In this document: piece after piece, positions 1 to 8,889 of the stretch
How positions within the stretch are numbered: position 1 is the first letter of the stretch
Layout: every line of letters begins with the position of its first letter
NCBI GenBank assembly: GCA_020072585.1
Contig: JAIQGL010000039.1
Coordinates: forward strand, 1 to 51,060
Source of the DNA: Terriglobia bacterium
GTDB taxonomy: Bacteria; Acidobacteriota; Terriglobia; Terriglobales; Acidobacteriaceae
Length of the DNA: 51,060 nt
Direction of reading: 5' to 3'
The notes under the pieces: model-generated
Told to the model about the DNA's origin: nothing
What the model saw: only the letters and a program-made list of their open reading frames with translations
Databases searched by the model: none
Position numbers and translations under genes: made by a program

Positions 1-594
1 CGCCTTGGAAAACGCTGCGCGTTTCCCACTTTCCCACAGCCTCGACGGCTGCGGGCCTCAACTTAAAAGTGATATGCTCGAAACCCCAAACCAGGAGAAT
101 GTCTCACTACGAATGGACTAAAGATGGGGGGCAGGTCATCACAATTACGTAGTCTGATTCGTATTTATGAGATAGGTTCTAGTTACTGCTTCCACGATCG
201 CCGCTCTGACACTTGCACATGATTCATAAATTCTCAACTCATCACTCAATTCCTCCTTACCGCAAGGGGCTTTCCCCCTAGCTTTACGCTTTTGATAGTC
301 ATTAAGGCGGGCTTAGGACGAGACAAATAAAACTGCATGTCTTACCCCGCTGTTAATATTTTATTTAGTCGGGATATTTGGCATTTTCTTGCCGGTCGAA
401 TTGCGTCTCTTGTGATTGAGTGAGGGATACTCTCCGGTAAGTTGTTGAACAGACTGAGAATAATGTGAAATTTGTAGACCAAAAGCTGACTTTCTAGCTC
501 CGTTACTAAAGCAATTTGGGGTCAGATCTACGCACGCGCCACAAGCCGATGTTGGGACATCCACCGGCTTATGGCACGGACGGTACAACATTCA
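1..594. other. Intergenic region left of serA
   Basis: No convincing gene is seen here. A partial match to the GTCACTTTTA box found elsewhere in the window lies near 62-72 on the minus strand, reading left out of the window, but the second box is missing. A 76-residue open frame at 361-591 has no ribosome binding site and an unconvincing composition, so it is not called. Confidence 0.5.
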
Positions 595-2175
595 TCAAAA
601 CTGAACAGAACAAGCGCTATGGACTTCTTCCAACTCCGCAATTTCCTGGAGAGTGCTTTCAGTAACCTGCCGGTCTGCTTGAAGTATTGAAATCGCTTCA
701 CTGCCGCTTAAACCAGACCGTCCGCAAGCAAAATGGTTGATGCCAATGCCCTGACAAGCAAGTGCATTTCCGAGCTTGCCAATCATTGCAGTCGCTCCAG
801 CGTGACGCACACAGATCATGTTCCCCTGCAATGGAGCTTCAATATCCATTCCATTGACGCTCAGCAGTCGAAACGCTCCATGGAAAATTGTTCCGGATGC
901 GCAGTGGTCACCCGAAGCAGTCTTCAGCATGACCGTGATAATATCTTTCCCTGTTTTGTCTGAGAATTGATCCGTGCCGCTTCCAGCCAGCCGTATACAT
1001 CGTTCGCGAGCTTTGGCGGCGGCATTCACCATGTTGGCCTTTTCTCCTATCTGTGCAAGGATCCCCTGAAGAACAGCGCTACAGATCAAATCGGTTTTTC
1101 CATCGAAAAACTTTTCACCGCACTGAATGGAAACTTCTTCAATTTGGCCGGGAGCAGTTTTGGCTAGAAATTTCCCGAGACTCCGGGCCAGTTCTATATA
1201 AGGCTGCATCTCTGCATTCTGTTCAAATCCGAGAGATGGCAGATTTACGGCGTTCAGGACCACGCCACGCTTCAGAAATTCGCGGACCTGGCTAACAATC
1301 TGGATCCCCACAGCATCCTGGGCTTCATTCGTGGAACCGGCGATGTGCGGTGTGACAATCACATTCTCTAGTTCCAGCAAAGGCAAGTTCCTGGGAGGTT
1401 CCTCGACAAACACATCAAGAGCGGCACCTGCAACATGCTTGCTGGTAATTGCAACAGCGAGCGCAGCATCATCAATCAACTCACCGCGCGCACAGTTGAT
1501 GATGCGCACACCGCGCTTCATCTTCGCCAGAGATTGCTCGTTAATCATGTTGGCTGTTTGTGGCGTTAAACCTACATGCAGACTGAGGTAGTCAGCGGTC
1601 GCAAAAACCTCATCCAGGTCCAGCAGATTTACACCATGTTGCGCAGCCAGTGAATAAGGAACATATGGATCATGAGCCACCACTTCCATATCGAATGCTT
1701 TGGCCCTCTTTGCTACCTCTATGCCAATCCTGCCCATGCCAACAATCCCCAAGACTTTGCCACGAAGTTCCGTTCCCTGCAATGATTTCTTCTCCCACTT
1801 TCCTGCTTTAGTGGTTGAATCAGCACGGGTAATGTGCCGGGACAGCGCCAGCATCAGGGCCAGAGTATGCTCTGCCACAGCAACAGCGTTGGCTCCAGGC
1901 GTGTTCATGACCGCAATGCCGGCATTTGTCGCGGCCTCAAGGTCAATATTGTCAACCCCGACGCCAGCGCGTCCAATGACCTGAAGTCTTACGGCATTGC
2001 GCAGCATATTGGCATTCACATCAACAGCAGAACGGACAATCAGAGCATCTGCATCCGGCAGCGCATTGTCCAGGTTCCCATTGATTTGCTCATGTGTAAT
2101 TACCGTCCACTCCTTCTCCTCTTTCAAAACACGGACAGCATTGGCCGCCACTTTTTCAGCGATGACAATTTTCAT
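595..2175 (-). CDS. serA: D-3-phosphoglycerate dehydrogenase
   Basis: First enzyme of the phosphorylated serine pathway: it oxidises 3-phosphoglycerate to 3-phosphohydroxypyruvate with NAD+ in the cytoplasm. The 526 residues match the long SerA form. A Rossmann fold carries GMGRIG at 146-151, the catalytic Arg, Glu and His are visible at R230, E259 and H277 (TPHIAGST), and about 200 C-terminal residues fit the ASB plus ACT regulatory domains, which bind serine in many relatives. The ATG is preceded by GGGGAG and lies only 10 bases after the stop of the upstream aminotransferase, so the two are probably one operon. That places the first two serine steps together; serB, the last step, is 18 kb away but has the same promoter-like element. 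Confidence 0.95.
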   Translation of the reverse strand: MKIVIAEKVAANAVRVLKEEKEWTVITHEQINGNLDNALPDADALIVRSAVDVNANMLRNAVRLQVIGRAGVGVDNIDLEAATNAGIAVMNTPGANAVAVAEHTLALMLALSRHITRADSTTKAGKWEKKSLQGTELRGKVLGIVGMGRIGIEVAKRAKAFDMEVVAHDPYVPYSLAAQHGVNLLDLDEVFATADYLSLHVGLTPQTANMINEQSLAKMKRGVRIINCARGELIDDAALAVAITSKHVAGAALDVFVEEPPRNLPLLELENVIVTPHIAGSTNEAQDAVGIQIVSQVREFLKRGVVLNAVNLPSLGFEQNAEMQPYIELARSLGKFLAKTAPGQIEEVSIQCGEKFFDGKTDLICSAVLQGILAQIGEKANMVNAAAKARERCIRLAGSGTDQFSDKTGKDIITVMLKTASGDHCASGTIFHGAFRLLSVNGMDIEAPLQGNMICVRHAGATAMIGKLGNALACQGIGINHFACGRSGLSGSEAISILQADRQVTESTLQEIAELEEVHSACSVQF

Positions 2176-2185
2176 GGGACTCCCC

Positions 2186-3358
2186 TCAGGCCGCAGCCTG
2201 CTCCAAAACAGTGAATGCCTGTTGGGCCGAACACAAACCCGCGCCCAACTCGATCTCTACACCGGCTTCAATCAATACATGCTCGAGAGCGCCGATCATG
2301 GAAATGGTGTCCAAATAGTCATAGAAGCCTAGGTGTGCGATGCGGAATAACTGGCCTTTCATCTCACCCTGGCCGTTGGCAATCACGGCTCCGAAACGTT
2401 CGCGGAAAAGTTTCACGATTTTTCCGGAATCCATCCCCTTCGGGGAAGCAATCGCAGTCAGCGCAGATGCCGGAGAATCTTCCGCAAAGAGCCGCAATCC
2501 AAGAGACTGGGCTGCGCAACGAGTCATTAAAGCCGCTTTTTCTGCGTTGGCAATCAGCAGGTCCCGGCCCGCCGTTAAATCACCGCCGCCCTGTTCGCGA
2601 AGATAATCAAGTGCGGCCGACAAGCCGGCAACCAGCACTGTCGACGGTGTATAGGAAGATTCACCCTTAGCGCCATTTTTTCTCTCTTTGCGCAGGTCAA
2701 AGTAGTAGCGCGGGTTCCTTGTTATCTCCATTCTCCGCCATGCGCGCTCACTCACTGAGCAATAGGCAAGGCCCGGCGGAATCATCACCGCCTTCTGCGA
2801 GCCACCAATGATCACATCAATGCCCCAGCCATCCACATTGAAGTTTGTTGTACCCAGGCCGGTAATTGCATCCACCACCAGCAGAGTGTCTGTTCCTTTG
2901 AGTAATCTGGCAATGCTCGCGACGTCATGCCGGACACCGGTAGAGCTCTCTGTAGCCTGCATATAAACCACAGAATGCGCCGGAGTGAGTTTTTCTTTTA
3001 CCTGCATAGGAGACACAGCTTGACCATAAGGTGCGCGTATCGTGTCCACCTGGCAGCCAAAAGTCCTGGCCAGTGCTTCCCATCGTTCGCCAAATTTGCC
3101 GGCCGAGATTACCAAGACCCTGTCGCCAGGTGAGGTCAGATTGCAGACAGATGCCTCCATGGCACCTGTTCCGGAACTTGTGAATAGAATTACGTCATTG
3201 CGAGTGCCGATAAAAACCCGCAGATCAGCAAGTACTTTGCTATATAGAGCACGGAAATCAGCGGTGCGGTGATGCATCGTGGCGCCAGCCATCGCCATTT
3301 GTGCAGTTGGCAAAAGCTGAGTAGGACCAGGGGTAAAGAGACGCTCTTTTCGAATCAT
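2186..3358 (-). CDS. Class V aminotransferase, AGXT-like (probable phosphoserine or serine-glyoxylate aminotransferase)
   Basis: A PLP-dependent fold-type I aminotransferase of 390 residues. The N terminus has the family signature FTPGPTQ, the PLP-binding Asp lies in VVDAITG (D163), and the Schiff-base Lys is K189 in GGSQKA. The family includes alanine/serine-glyoxylate aminotransferases. In several bacteria and archaea lacking classical SerC, a member beside serA makes phosphoserine. Lying immediately upstream of serA, in one probable transcription unit, it is best read as that SerC substitute; serine-glyoxylate transamination is the alternative and sequence alone cannot decide. A two-box promoter-like element lies at 3426-3450, about 70-90 bases upstream of the start. 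Confidence 0.85.
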   Translation of the reverse strand: MIRKERLFTPGPTQLLPTAQMAMAGATMHHRTADFRALYSKVLADLRVFIGTRNDVILFTSSGTGAMEASVCNLTSPGDRVLVISAGKFGERWEALARTFGCQVDTIRAPYGQAVSPMQVKEKLTPAHSVVYMQATESSTGVRHDVASIARLLKGTDTLLVVDAITGLGTTNFNVDGWGIDVIIGGSQKAVMIPPGLAYCSVSERAWRRMEITRNPRYYFDLRKERKNGAKGESSYTPSTVLVAGLSAALDYLREQGGGDLTAGRDLLIANAEKAALMTRCAAQSLGLRLFAEDSPASALTAIASPKGMDSGKIVKLFRERFGAVIANGQGEMKGQLFRIAHLGFYDYLDTISMIGALEHVLIEAGVEIELGAGLCSAQQAFTVLEQAAA

Positions 3359-3425
3359 ATTTGTGATTGAATCCGATATCAGAATTTGTCGCCTCAGTGC
3401 GGGGTAGCCACTGTGGCCGCAGTGT

Positions 3426-3450
3426 GATTCAACAGAAAATTAAAAGTGAC
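3426..3450 (-). promoter_or_regulatory. ECF-type promoter candidate, aminotransferase-serA operon
   Basis: On the coding strand GTCACTTTTA is followed by GAATC, with 15 bases between GTCAC and GAATC. The same arrangement and orientation is found upstream of four other genes in the window. A start site just downstream would give a leader of about 60 bases. Confidence 0.6.
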
Positions 3451-3616
3451 AGGTTTGTGGGTTTTTTCAGTCTAGGGGTGATTTGAACTTGCTGCAGAAA
3501 GCATGACCGTCCGGTTCTGAAGAATAGTCAGGGCAAGACGGCCATGCTCATGCCGAACGCGTATTACGCATGCGTCTAAAATTTAAGATCTTGCTATATT
3601 GAAGTTTCTGATGGTG

Positions 3617-4534
3617 CTACCATCCCCGAACTTGAAGCATCTCGGCTTCAGACAATGCAGCCACGGCCAGGCCTTTCATTGCACCATTCAGGTCTTCGCT
3701 GACCGCAAGCAGGGTTTTAGGATCGTCAAAGTGCGTGCATGCGCGAACGATGGCCCGAGCGCGCTTTTCCGCTTCTGTTGGCTCACAAAAATGCATGGAA
3801 TCGTCCATGAAAATGCCAGAACCAACAAAGATGGCCTCAGCACCCAGTTGGCGAACCAGCGCCGCATCAGCAGGTGTGGCAATTCCACCGGCAGAAAAAT
3901 TCGGTACCGGTAAAGCGCCAGTCCTCGCAACCAGGTAAACGATTTCATAGGGAGCACCCAACTCTTTGGCTTGAGCAAACAGTTCATCTTCTCCTAGAAC
4001 GGTTAGTATGCGTATCTGGCGAACAATCGTCCGCAGATGTTTGACTGCATGGACAACGTCGCCGGTCCCGGCTTCTCCCTTGGTCCGGATCATAGCTGCA
4101 CCTTCGGCAATCCGGCGCAAAGCTTCACCCAAATCACGCGCTCCACAAACAAAGGGCGTGCTGAAATTATGCTTGTTCACATGGTGAGCTTCATCCGCAG
4201 GCGTAAGCACTTCTGACTCGTCGATATAATCAACCCCGATCTCCTCAAGAACTTGCGCCTCTGCAAAGTGTCCAATACGGCACTTGGCCATCACCGGGAT
4301 TGATACAGCACTCATGATCTCCCTGATCTTTTTCAGAGATGCCATGCGGGCCACTCCACCCTGGGCGCGAATCTGTGCAGGCACACGCTCAAGCGCCATC
4401 ACTGCTGACGCTCCTGCCCTTTCGGCGATCTCAGCTTGACGTGCATCAGTCACGTCCATGATCACTCCGCTTTTCAACATCTCCGCCAATCCGGTCTTGA
4501 GACGCATTCCAGAACTGCCATTCATCATCGTCAT
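3617..4534 (-). CDS. pdxS: Pyridoxal 5'-phosphate synthase, lyase subunit PdxS
   Basis: PdxS condenses ribose 5-phosphate, glyceraldehyde 3-phosphate and ammonia to PLP, with ammonia normally supplied by the glutaminase PdxT. From the chosen start the protein is 305 residues. The family's catalytic residues are visible: D27 (GVIMDV), K84 ([12 protein letters not shown]) and K152 ([12 protein letters not shown]). The start at 4534 was preferred over 4570 because GGAGG lies 9 bases upstream and the family begins close to this point. No pdxT is present in the window. It sits among PLP enzymes (the aminotransferase and the AOS), so it may supply their cofactor, although the shared promoter element was not found in its leader. 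Confidence 0.95.
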   Translation of the reverse strand: MTMMNGSSGMRLKTGLAEMLKSGVIMDVTDARQAEIAERAGASAVMALERVPAQIRAQGGVARMASLKKIREIMSAVSIPVMAKCRIGHFAEAQVLEEIGVDYIDESEVLTPADEAHHVNKHNFSTPFVCGARDLGEALRRIAEGAAMIRTKGEAGTGDVVHAVKHLRTIVRQIRILTVLGEDELFAQAKELGAPYEIVYLVARTGALPVPNFSAGGIATPADAALVRQLGAEAIFVGSGIFMDDSMHFCEPTEAEKRARAIVRACTHFDDPKTLLAVSEDLNGAMKGLAVAALSEAEMLQVRGW

Positions 4535-5000
4535 ACAATTAGTCCTCCATATTGATAGGCGCGCTTCCATTTAGAAGGTCTAACGGGAACTTATACGTTG
4601 CTGATTCATACTTGCGACCGATAAATTCCCTGCTGCCGCAGGAATGTTGTTTTTCTTCTGATCCGACAATTCATTTTGGGAACCCCACTGGAATATTCGT
4701 ATCTCCGCTGGCTGCCTCGGCAATCATCGAAAATATGCTGATGACATGTGTTGCACTGCCCTGGATTGTTCTCTCCCGCCCATGCTCTTCATAAGGAGGA
4801 AGCATTATCTTTGCCTCCTCGAGATTGAACGGAGCCGCTTCAGGAAAGCGGTTTGGTATATCGTCATGGTTTGCCCCGGGCTCGTAAAACAAGGGCTGAT
4901 ACTCCCACTACTGTCACCAGCAGCATGAACAACTTCAATCTCTTCATAGGTATTGAGGTTGCAATTTCTTTCTGTAATCTTTGCAACTACATTCAAACCG
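4535..5000 (-). other. Gap with protein-like remnant
   Basis: Between pdxS and the oxidoreductase a minus-strand frame ending at 4671 and running back to about 4885 has protein-like composition (motifs such as YEPGANHDDIPNRFPEA), but it begins right after a stop codon and has no start with a ribosome binding site. It may be the 3' piece of a decayed gene. I do not recognise the family. Confidence 0.25.
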
Positions 5001-5978
5001 CTACACCCGTACAACAATCTTTCCGCAACTGCCATTCGCTTCCATCAACTCATGCGCTTTGGTAATGTCTTTGAACTCGAATACTTTTGTCGGCTTGGCC
5101 TTGTAAACGCCGGATCCGACCTTATCAATAATGTTTTGCATGGGGACTGATGAGAGCGGAAATTCCCTTGTGCCATACATGAAACTACCGAAGAAATTCA
5201 GATTCACGCCGGAAGGCATTTGCATGAGTGGATTAAATTCCAGGGGATCGCGTCCACCCAGAAAACCGGCATTGCATACATAGCCTCCTTTTCTCACCAT
5301 GGCCAGCGAGTCGGGCAGGGTGCTGTTGCCAACCAGATCCAGCACACTGTCAATTCCGTCAGGGTACAGCTTTCTCATCTGGTCTTTTAGAACAGGGTTT
5401 TCAATCAGAACGTGAGCAGCGCCAAGCTGTTTGAGTAAATCAGTCCGCTCCGATCTCCGCGTTGAAGCGATGACCGTGATATCCGGGGTATTGCAAGCGA
5501 TGTTGATGGTGGCCTGGCCCAGCGCAGAGGTTCCGCCGCGCACAAAAACAGTCTGACCACTCTGAAGATGCATGTTCTCGTGCAAGCACGTCCATGCCGT
5601 TGCATACGACTCAGGCACCGCAGCCAGATCCTCCCAATCCAGAGAACTAGTAAAAGGAATTACATTGCTGACAGGAGCGCAGGTAAACTCCGCATAGCTG
5701 CCATTGAGGGTACGTCCCAGCCCGCCCATGAGTGCCGTTACTTTTTGGCCTTCCAAGAATCTTCCCGATGGATCTTCACTTACCACGCCAACACACTCTA
5801 TTCCACTAACCTTGGCAACATTTCCCCATGTACCCTTGCGCATATAAGTTTCTGCGCGATTCACTCCAAACGCTTTCACCGCCACTAAAACCTGGTCGCG
5901 GCTAGGTTTTGCGACAGGCAAGTCCTGAATAACCAGCTTCTCCGGCCCGCCATATTCACTGATGACAATTGCTTTCAT
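5001..5978 (-). CDS. NADPH:quinone oxidoreductase-like zinc-independent MDR protein
   Basis: A medium-chain dehydrogenase/reductase of 325 residues in the quinone oxidoreductase branch. The N-terminal GroES-like domain starts MKAIVISEYGGPE and includes FGVNRAE. The Rossmann domain has a nucleotide-binding GGTSALG at 148-154. The structural-zinc Cys cluster of alcohol dehydrogenases is absent. Members reduce quinones, enones or other activated carbonyls; the substrate cannot be assigned. The start at 5978 is chosen over 6026 because AAGGAAGG lies just upstream and the protein then begins like its family. Its leader carries the shared two-box element at 6060-6084, so it may belong to the same regulon as serA and the AOS. 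Confidence 0.85.
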   Translation of the reverse strand: MKAIVISEYGGPEKLVIQDLPVAKPSRDQVLVAVKAFGVNRAETYMRKGTWGNVAKVSGIECVGVVSEDPSGRFLEGQKVTALMGGLGRTLNGSYAEFTCAPVSNVIPFTSSLDWEDLAAVPESYATAWTCLHENMHLQSGQTVFVRGGTSALGQATINIACNTPDITVIASTRRSERTDLLKQLGAAHVLIENPVLKDQMRKLYPDGIDSVLDLVGNSTLPDSLAMVRKGGYVCNAGFLGGRDPLEFNPLMQMPSGVNLNFFGSFMYGTREFPLSSVPMQNIIDKVGSGVYKAKPTKVFEFKDITKAHELMEANGSCGKIVVRV

Positions 5979-6059
5979 GAAATCCTTCCTTGGTGTTTGC
6001 ACAACAGCATCGGTACTCTTCCTCACACGAAGTAAGCGCTTTGTAAAAACCAGCCGTTA

Positions 6060-6084
6060 GATTCAGAGGCCTGTAAAAAGTGAC
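6060..6084 (-). promoter_or_regulatory. ECF-type promoter candidate, oxidoreductase
   Basis: The coding strand reads GTCACTTTTTA then GAATCTAACG, with 15 bases between GTCAC and GAATC, about 80-100 bases upstream of the chosen start codon. The second box agrees closely with that upstream of serB (AAATCTAACG). Confidence 0.6.
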
Positions 6085-6264
6085 CTATCCGGAAGAACCG
6101 CAGCTGCGTCTTATTGATTGAGTCGCTTAAATTGCTATTTTCCTTACTGCATTCCCGAAATAATTCGGCCAAAAGACACAGCCACACTTCTACAGAACAT
6201 TGGGAACGGGACGAAGGCAAGGTGAAGTAGGGGCTAGGCCATGAGAGAAGTTTTCAAAACCCGA

Positions 6265-7227
6265 TTACTTGAGATCAAAACGTTTAGTAAGAGTCAACGT
6301 AGCCGTCTGGCCTTGTGGACGCCCTGCTGATGCATATTCATAAAGATAACGCCAGGAAACAAACAGCCCCGGCTTGGGAAAAGCAATGGTCATCTCAGGA
6401 CCGGCGGCTGCGGCACGAGGTCGGTCGGTTGAAGCGCCTGGACCACTGTCAGATGAAACCTTCTGCTGATAATAGCCTGCCGGGCCAAGAGCGACAGTCC
6501 GGTTTAACGATCTGCTCACGCCCCACTCTACTGTGTAAACACTTCCCAGCGTAATGTGTGAGTCGCGTTGCTCCGTATTAAACTCATATCGGTTCAGCGC
6601 TGAAAGAGACCATGCTTTTCTCCGATCAGGACGCCAGGTTGCTCCTGCGGTCAGCATGGTTCCCAGATAACCCAGCCCGGCCCGCGTTGTGGGAGAAGCA
6701 GCCGAACTTCCCCAAGGAACATAAAATCCTAAAGCCCCGGCGTAATCGACCTTTTCTGTATGCCAGCCCACAAGAGGGCCAATTAAAGAATCGCCGACGC
6801 TGATTGTGTTGCCGCGAAACACGCCATTCGAAGAATTGAATCTTACATGTTGATAAACGAGAGGAAGTGAACCCTCAAACCCCAGCGCTCCTCCCAGAAA
6901 TTTTTTGTTTGTGATCCACACCAAACGGGGAACTTGCGCGTAAGCGAATGCATTCAGCTTTGCAGCATCTATCTTTTTGCCTGAGCTGGCATTAAGCTGC
7001 CCGGCAGAATAGAAATAGCTGTAGTCCAGCGTATATAAACCAGGACCAGGAACCGTTGAACACTCAAGGCCCAGCACACCCGCAACGTAATGCTGCGCAT
7101 AAAGCTGGACAGGAAATGCAACAACGGCCAGCAGTACGAACAGCACACAGGGAACAAGGCCCCTGCGGGTTAGAGCTGACAAGCAAAACTTTGTGAGGCA
7201 ATTTGTTATGATCTTCATTTTCTTCAC
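6265..7227 (-). CDS. Outer-membrane SphA/MetA-pathway-like beta-barrel protein
   Basis: A predicted exported protein of 320 residues. A basic N terminus is followed by a hydrophobic stretch at about 25-43 ending near YAQH, which fits a signal peptide. The mature part has alternating short aromatic strands, frequent Gly and a final strand (TATLTLTKRFDLK) typical of outer-membrane barrels of the phenol-degradation MetA-pathway/SphA type. Members are thought to admit hydrophobic substrates; no substrate is implied here. The first codon is GTG; an ATG three codons on is an equally good start. It lies downstream of the lactonase on the same strand, separated by about 140 bases that hold a strong hairpin. 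Confidence 0.7.
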   Translation of the reverse strand: MKKMKIITNCLTKFCLSALTRRGLVPCVLFVLLAVVAFPVQLYAQHYVAGVLGLECSTVPGPGLYTLDYSYFYSAGQLNASSGKKIDAAKLNAFAYAQVPRLVWITNKKFLGGALGFEGSLPLVYQHVRFNSSNGVFRGNTISVGDSLIGPLVGWHTEKVDYAGALGFYVPWGSSAASPTTRAGLGYLGTMLTAGATWRPDRRKAWSLSALNRYEFNTEQRDSHITLGSVYTVEWGVSRSLNRTVALGPAGYYQQKVSSDSGPGASTDRPRAAAAGPEMTIAFPKPGLFVSWRYLYEYASAGRPQGQTATLTLTKRFDLK

Positions 7228-7281
7228 ACTGCTACTGAATTTTGTTTGTACCCAGAAGATATGCTGGCGATTTCAATAACT

Positions 7282-7315
7282 TCTGGCTCCAGCACGCTTT
7301 TTTGCCGGAGCCAGA
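7282..7315. repeat. Inverted repeat between lactonase and SphA-like gene
   Basis: TCTGGCTCC pairs with GGAGCCAGA, and the inner bases extend the stem to about 13 pairs with an 8-base loop. There is no T-run on either side, so it is not a classical intrinsic terminator. It may be a processing or stabilising hairpin between the two genes. Confidence 0.5.
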
Positions 7316-7366
7316 TAGTGAGAACGTCAGCAAGACGACATTGGGATACCCAGACCTACTTCACTC

Positions 7367-8590
7367 TTATAGAGGTGTATAAACCGCAACACCCTGTGAC
7401 AACGTGCCAGCGGGCACAGGAAGCTGGATTGGAGTTTTTTCTTCCACCAGTCCGTCCGAACCGATATCAAAAATATGAAGCGCATTGCCCTGACCATTGG
7501 GAATGAGAGGGCTGAACCGGCCGGTAATCACATAAAGACTCCTGCCATCTCCGCTCAGCTCAATTTGGCGCGCATTACCCTGGCCAGTGAGCAGGACAGT
7601 CTGGAGTTCTCTGGGATTGTCCGGATCAGAAGTGTCATACACAGAAACGCTGGAAGTATCGCCGGTTGCGCTCGCAGTGTTGCTTGTGTAAAGGCGCGTG
7701 CCGCTCCGGTTGGTGCGCAGCCAGCAAATTGCCACACCCGAATTGGGTGCGCTACGCAGGAAGTGCAGGTGCCCGTCACCATCAAACCGATATACACCCA
7801 GGCGGTTGATGGTCACGAATCCGACATAGAGCAGCGGCAAACGAGGATGAGTAATCAATCCCAGCGGCCAGCGCGGCGCAGTCGGATCAGGAAATTCCGA
7901 TGGAGGCAGGGCCGTAGGCTGGTTCTGGTGCAAGTGGCCATCCCCATCAAAGCGGAAACTCTGCATCAGGCCCCCAAACAAATCTGCTCCAAAGAGAAGG
8001 TTCGTACCTGGCACCACCAGGGCCTGCGATGGCGATGAACCAAGAGCAACGCTAACAGTCGATCCCTTAACAGGAGAAAGTGAGCCATCATGGTTGACAC
8101 GGAACGCTGTGTAGTTGGGCAAAACCGAGGAAACGCGTGGGAAATCCCCGTTTTTATTCACAACAAAAAGCGTGTCGCCAGCTAGGCCAACGCTGACTGG
8201 GTTTGTGCCTCCTGAAGGAAATGGCGAACCATTTACAGCATGCAAAGATCCATCAGAGTTAATGTGAAATACGGCGATCGTATCCGAACCAGAATTCACC
8301 GCGAACAGCAACTGCCGTGAAGGATCAATAATAAGGTTTTGATCGGAATCATACGGTCCAAGCGCCAGTGAAGCGTCCTGTACTCCTGACCCACCCGCGG
8401 GAAATGGCGAGCCATGGATCAGCGTGAGGTTTCCATCTGCACTGCGTTGAAACGCGTAAATAGCATTCCCGCCTGCGCTCTGAACGTTGCTTTCAACGTA
8501 AACGAACTCCGGGCCGCCTGCAAATGCCGCAGGAACAGCCATCAGGGAGCCCACAATGAGTAAAGAGAGAACTAAAACCTTTCTGTACAT
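7367..8590 (-). CDS. Exported beta-propeller lactonase-family protein
   Basis: A 407-residue protein with a clear signal peptide (hydrophobic core at about 5-22, cleavage near AFAGGP). The mature part is a seven-bladed propeller of the 6-phosphogluconolactonase/YVTN type. Repeated blade signatures include FAVNSGSDTIAVF, GSLHAVNGSPFPSGG, LYTSNTASATG and LYVITG. Enzymes of the fold hydrolyse lactones, but many exported acidobacterial members have no known activity, so the role stays open. The ATG has GGAG 11 bases upstream. It lies downstream of the FAD mono-oxygenase, but a terminator at about 8785-8820 separates them, so it is probably its own unit. Confidence 0.8.
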   Translation of the reverse strand: MYRKVLVLSLLIVGSLMAVPAAFAGGPEFVYVESNVQSAGGNAIYAFQRSADGNLTLIHGSPFPAGGSGVQDASLALGPYDSDQNLIIDPSRQLLFAVNSGSDTIAVFHINSDGSLHAVNGSPFPSGGTNPVSVGLAGDTLFVVNKNGDFPRVSSVLPNYTAFRVNHDGSLSPVKGSTVSVALGSSPSQALVVPGTNLLFGADLFGGLMQSFRFDGDGHLHQNQPTALPPSEFPDPTAPRWPLGLITHPRLPLLYVGFVTINRLGVYRFDGDGHLHFLRSAPNSGVAICWLRTNRSGTRLYTSNTASATGDTSSVSVYDTSDPDNPRELQTVLLTGQGNARQIELSGDGRSLYVITGRFSPLIPNGQGNALHIFDIGSDGLVEEKTPIQLPVPAGTLSQGVAVYTPL

Positions 8591-8635
8591 TTATATGCTC
8601 TCCGGAAATAGATTTTTTGTGCAACGCAAAATCAT

Positions 8636-8752
8636 TCAATGGTCATGATGGTGAGCAGCGACGGCGGCCGCCTTCTCAGACTCACTAGGCATTCGTCGTT
8701 GAGTAAGCCTCTTCCTTACAGCGTGTGTCCCCTGGCCAGATTTATTTTCCAT
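8636..8752 (-). CDS. Possible small His-rich peptide
   Basis: An open frame of 38 residues starting MENKSGQ and ending AAVAAHHHDH. It lies between the terminator of the mono-oxygenase gene and the lactonase. The His-rich tail could bind metal. No good ribosome binding site is visible and no homologue is recognised, so this is weak. Confidence 0.2.
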   Translation of the reverse strand: MENKSGQGTHAVRKRLTQRRMPSESEKAAAVAAHHHDH

Positions 8753-8784
8753 GAATATTTTCAGATTCAGCCGAGGCTCAACTG

Positions 8785-8820
8785 CAAATAAAAAGCCGGC
8801 ACCTGAAACCAGATGCCGGG
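8785..8820 (-). terminator. Rho-independent terminator after the FAD mono-oxygenase
   Basis: Read on the minus strand, CCGGCATCTG and CAGGTGCCGG form a 10-pair stem with one wobble and a GTTT loop, followed by CTTTTTATTT. It lies about 70 bases beyond the stop of the mono-oxygenase gene. Confidence 0.85.
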
Positions 8821-8889
8821 GAAAATGCAAGAGTCAGACAGGAGAAAGGACCAGCAGGCGTCTTGCAAAAGTGCCTGTTGGCATGCGAG

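Noticed and set aside
361-591. 76-residue minus-strand open frame
   Set aside because: No ribosome binding site, odd composition and no recognisable domain.
7282-7315. Hairpin as an intrinsic terminator
   Set aside because: The stem is strong but no T-run follows on either strand.
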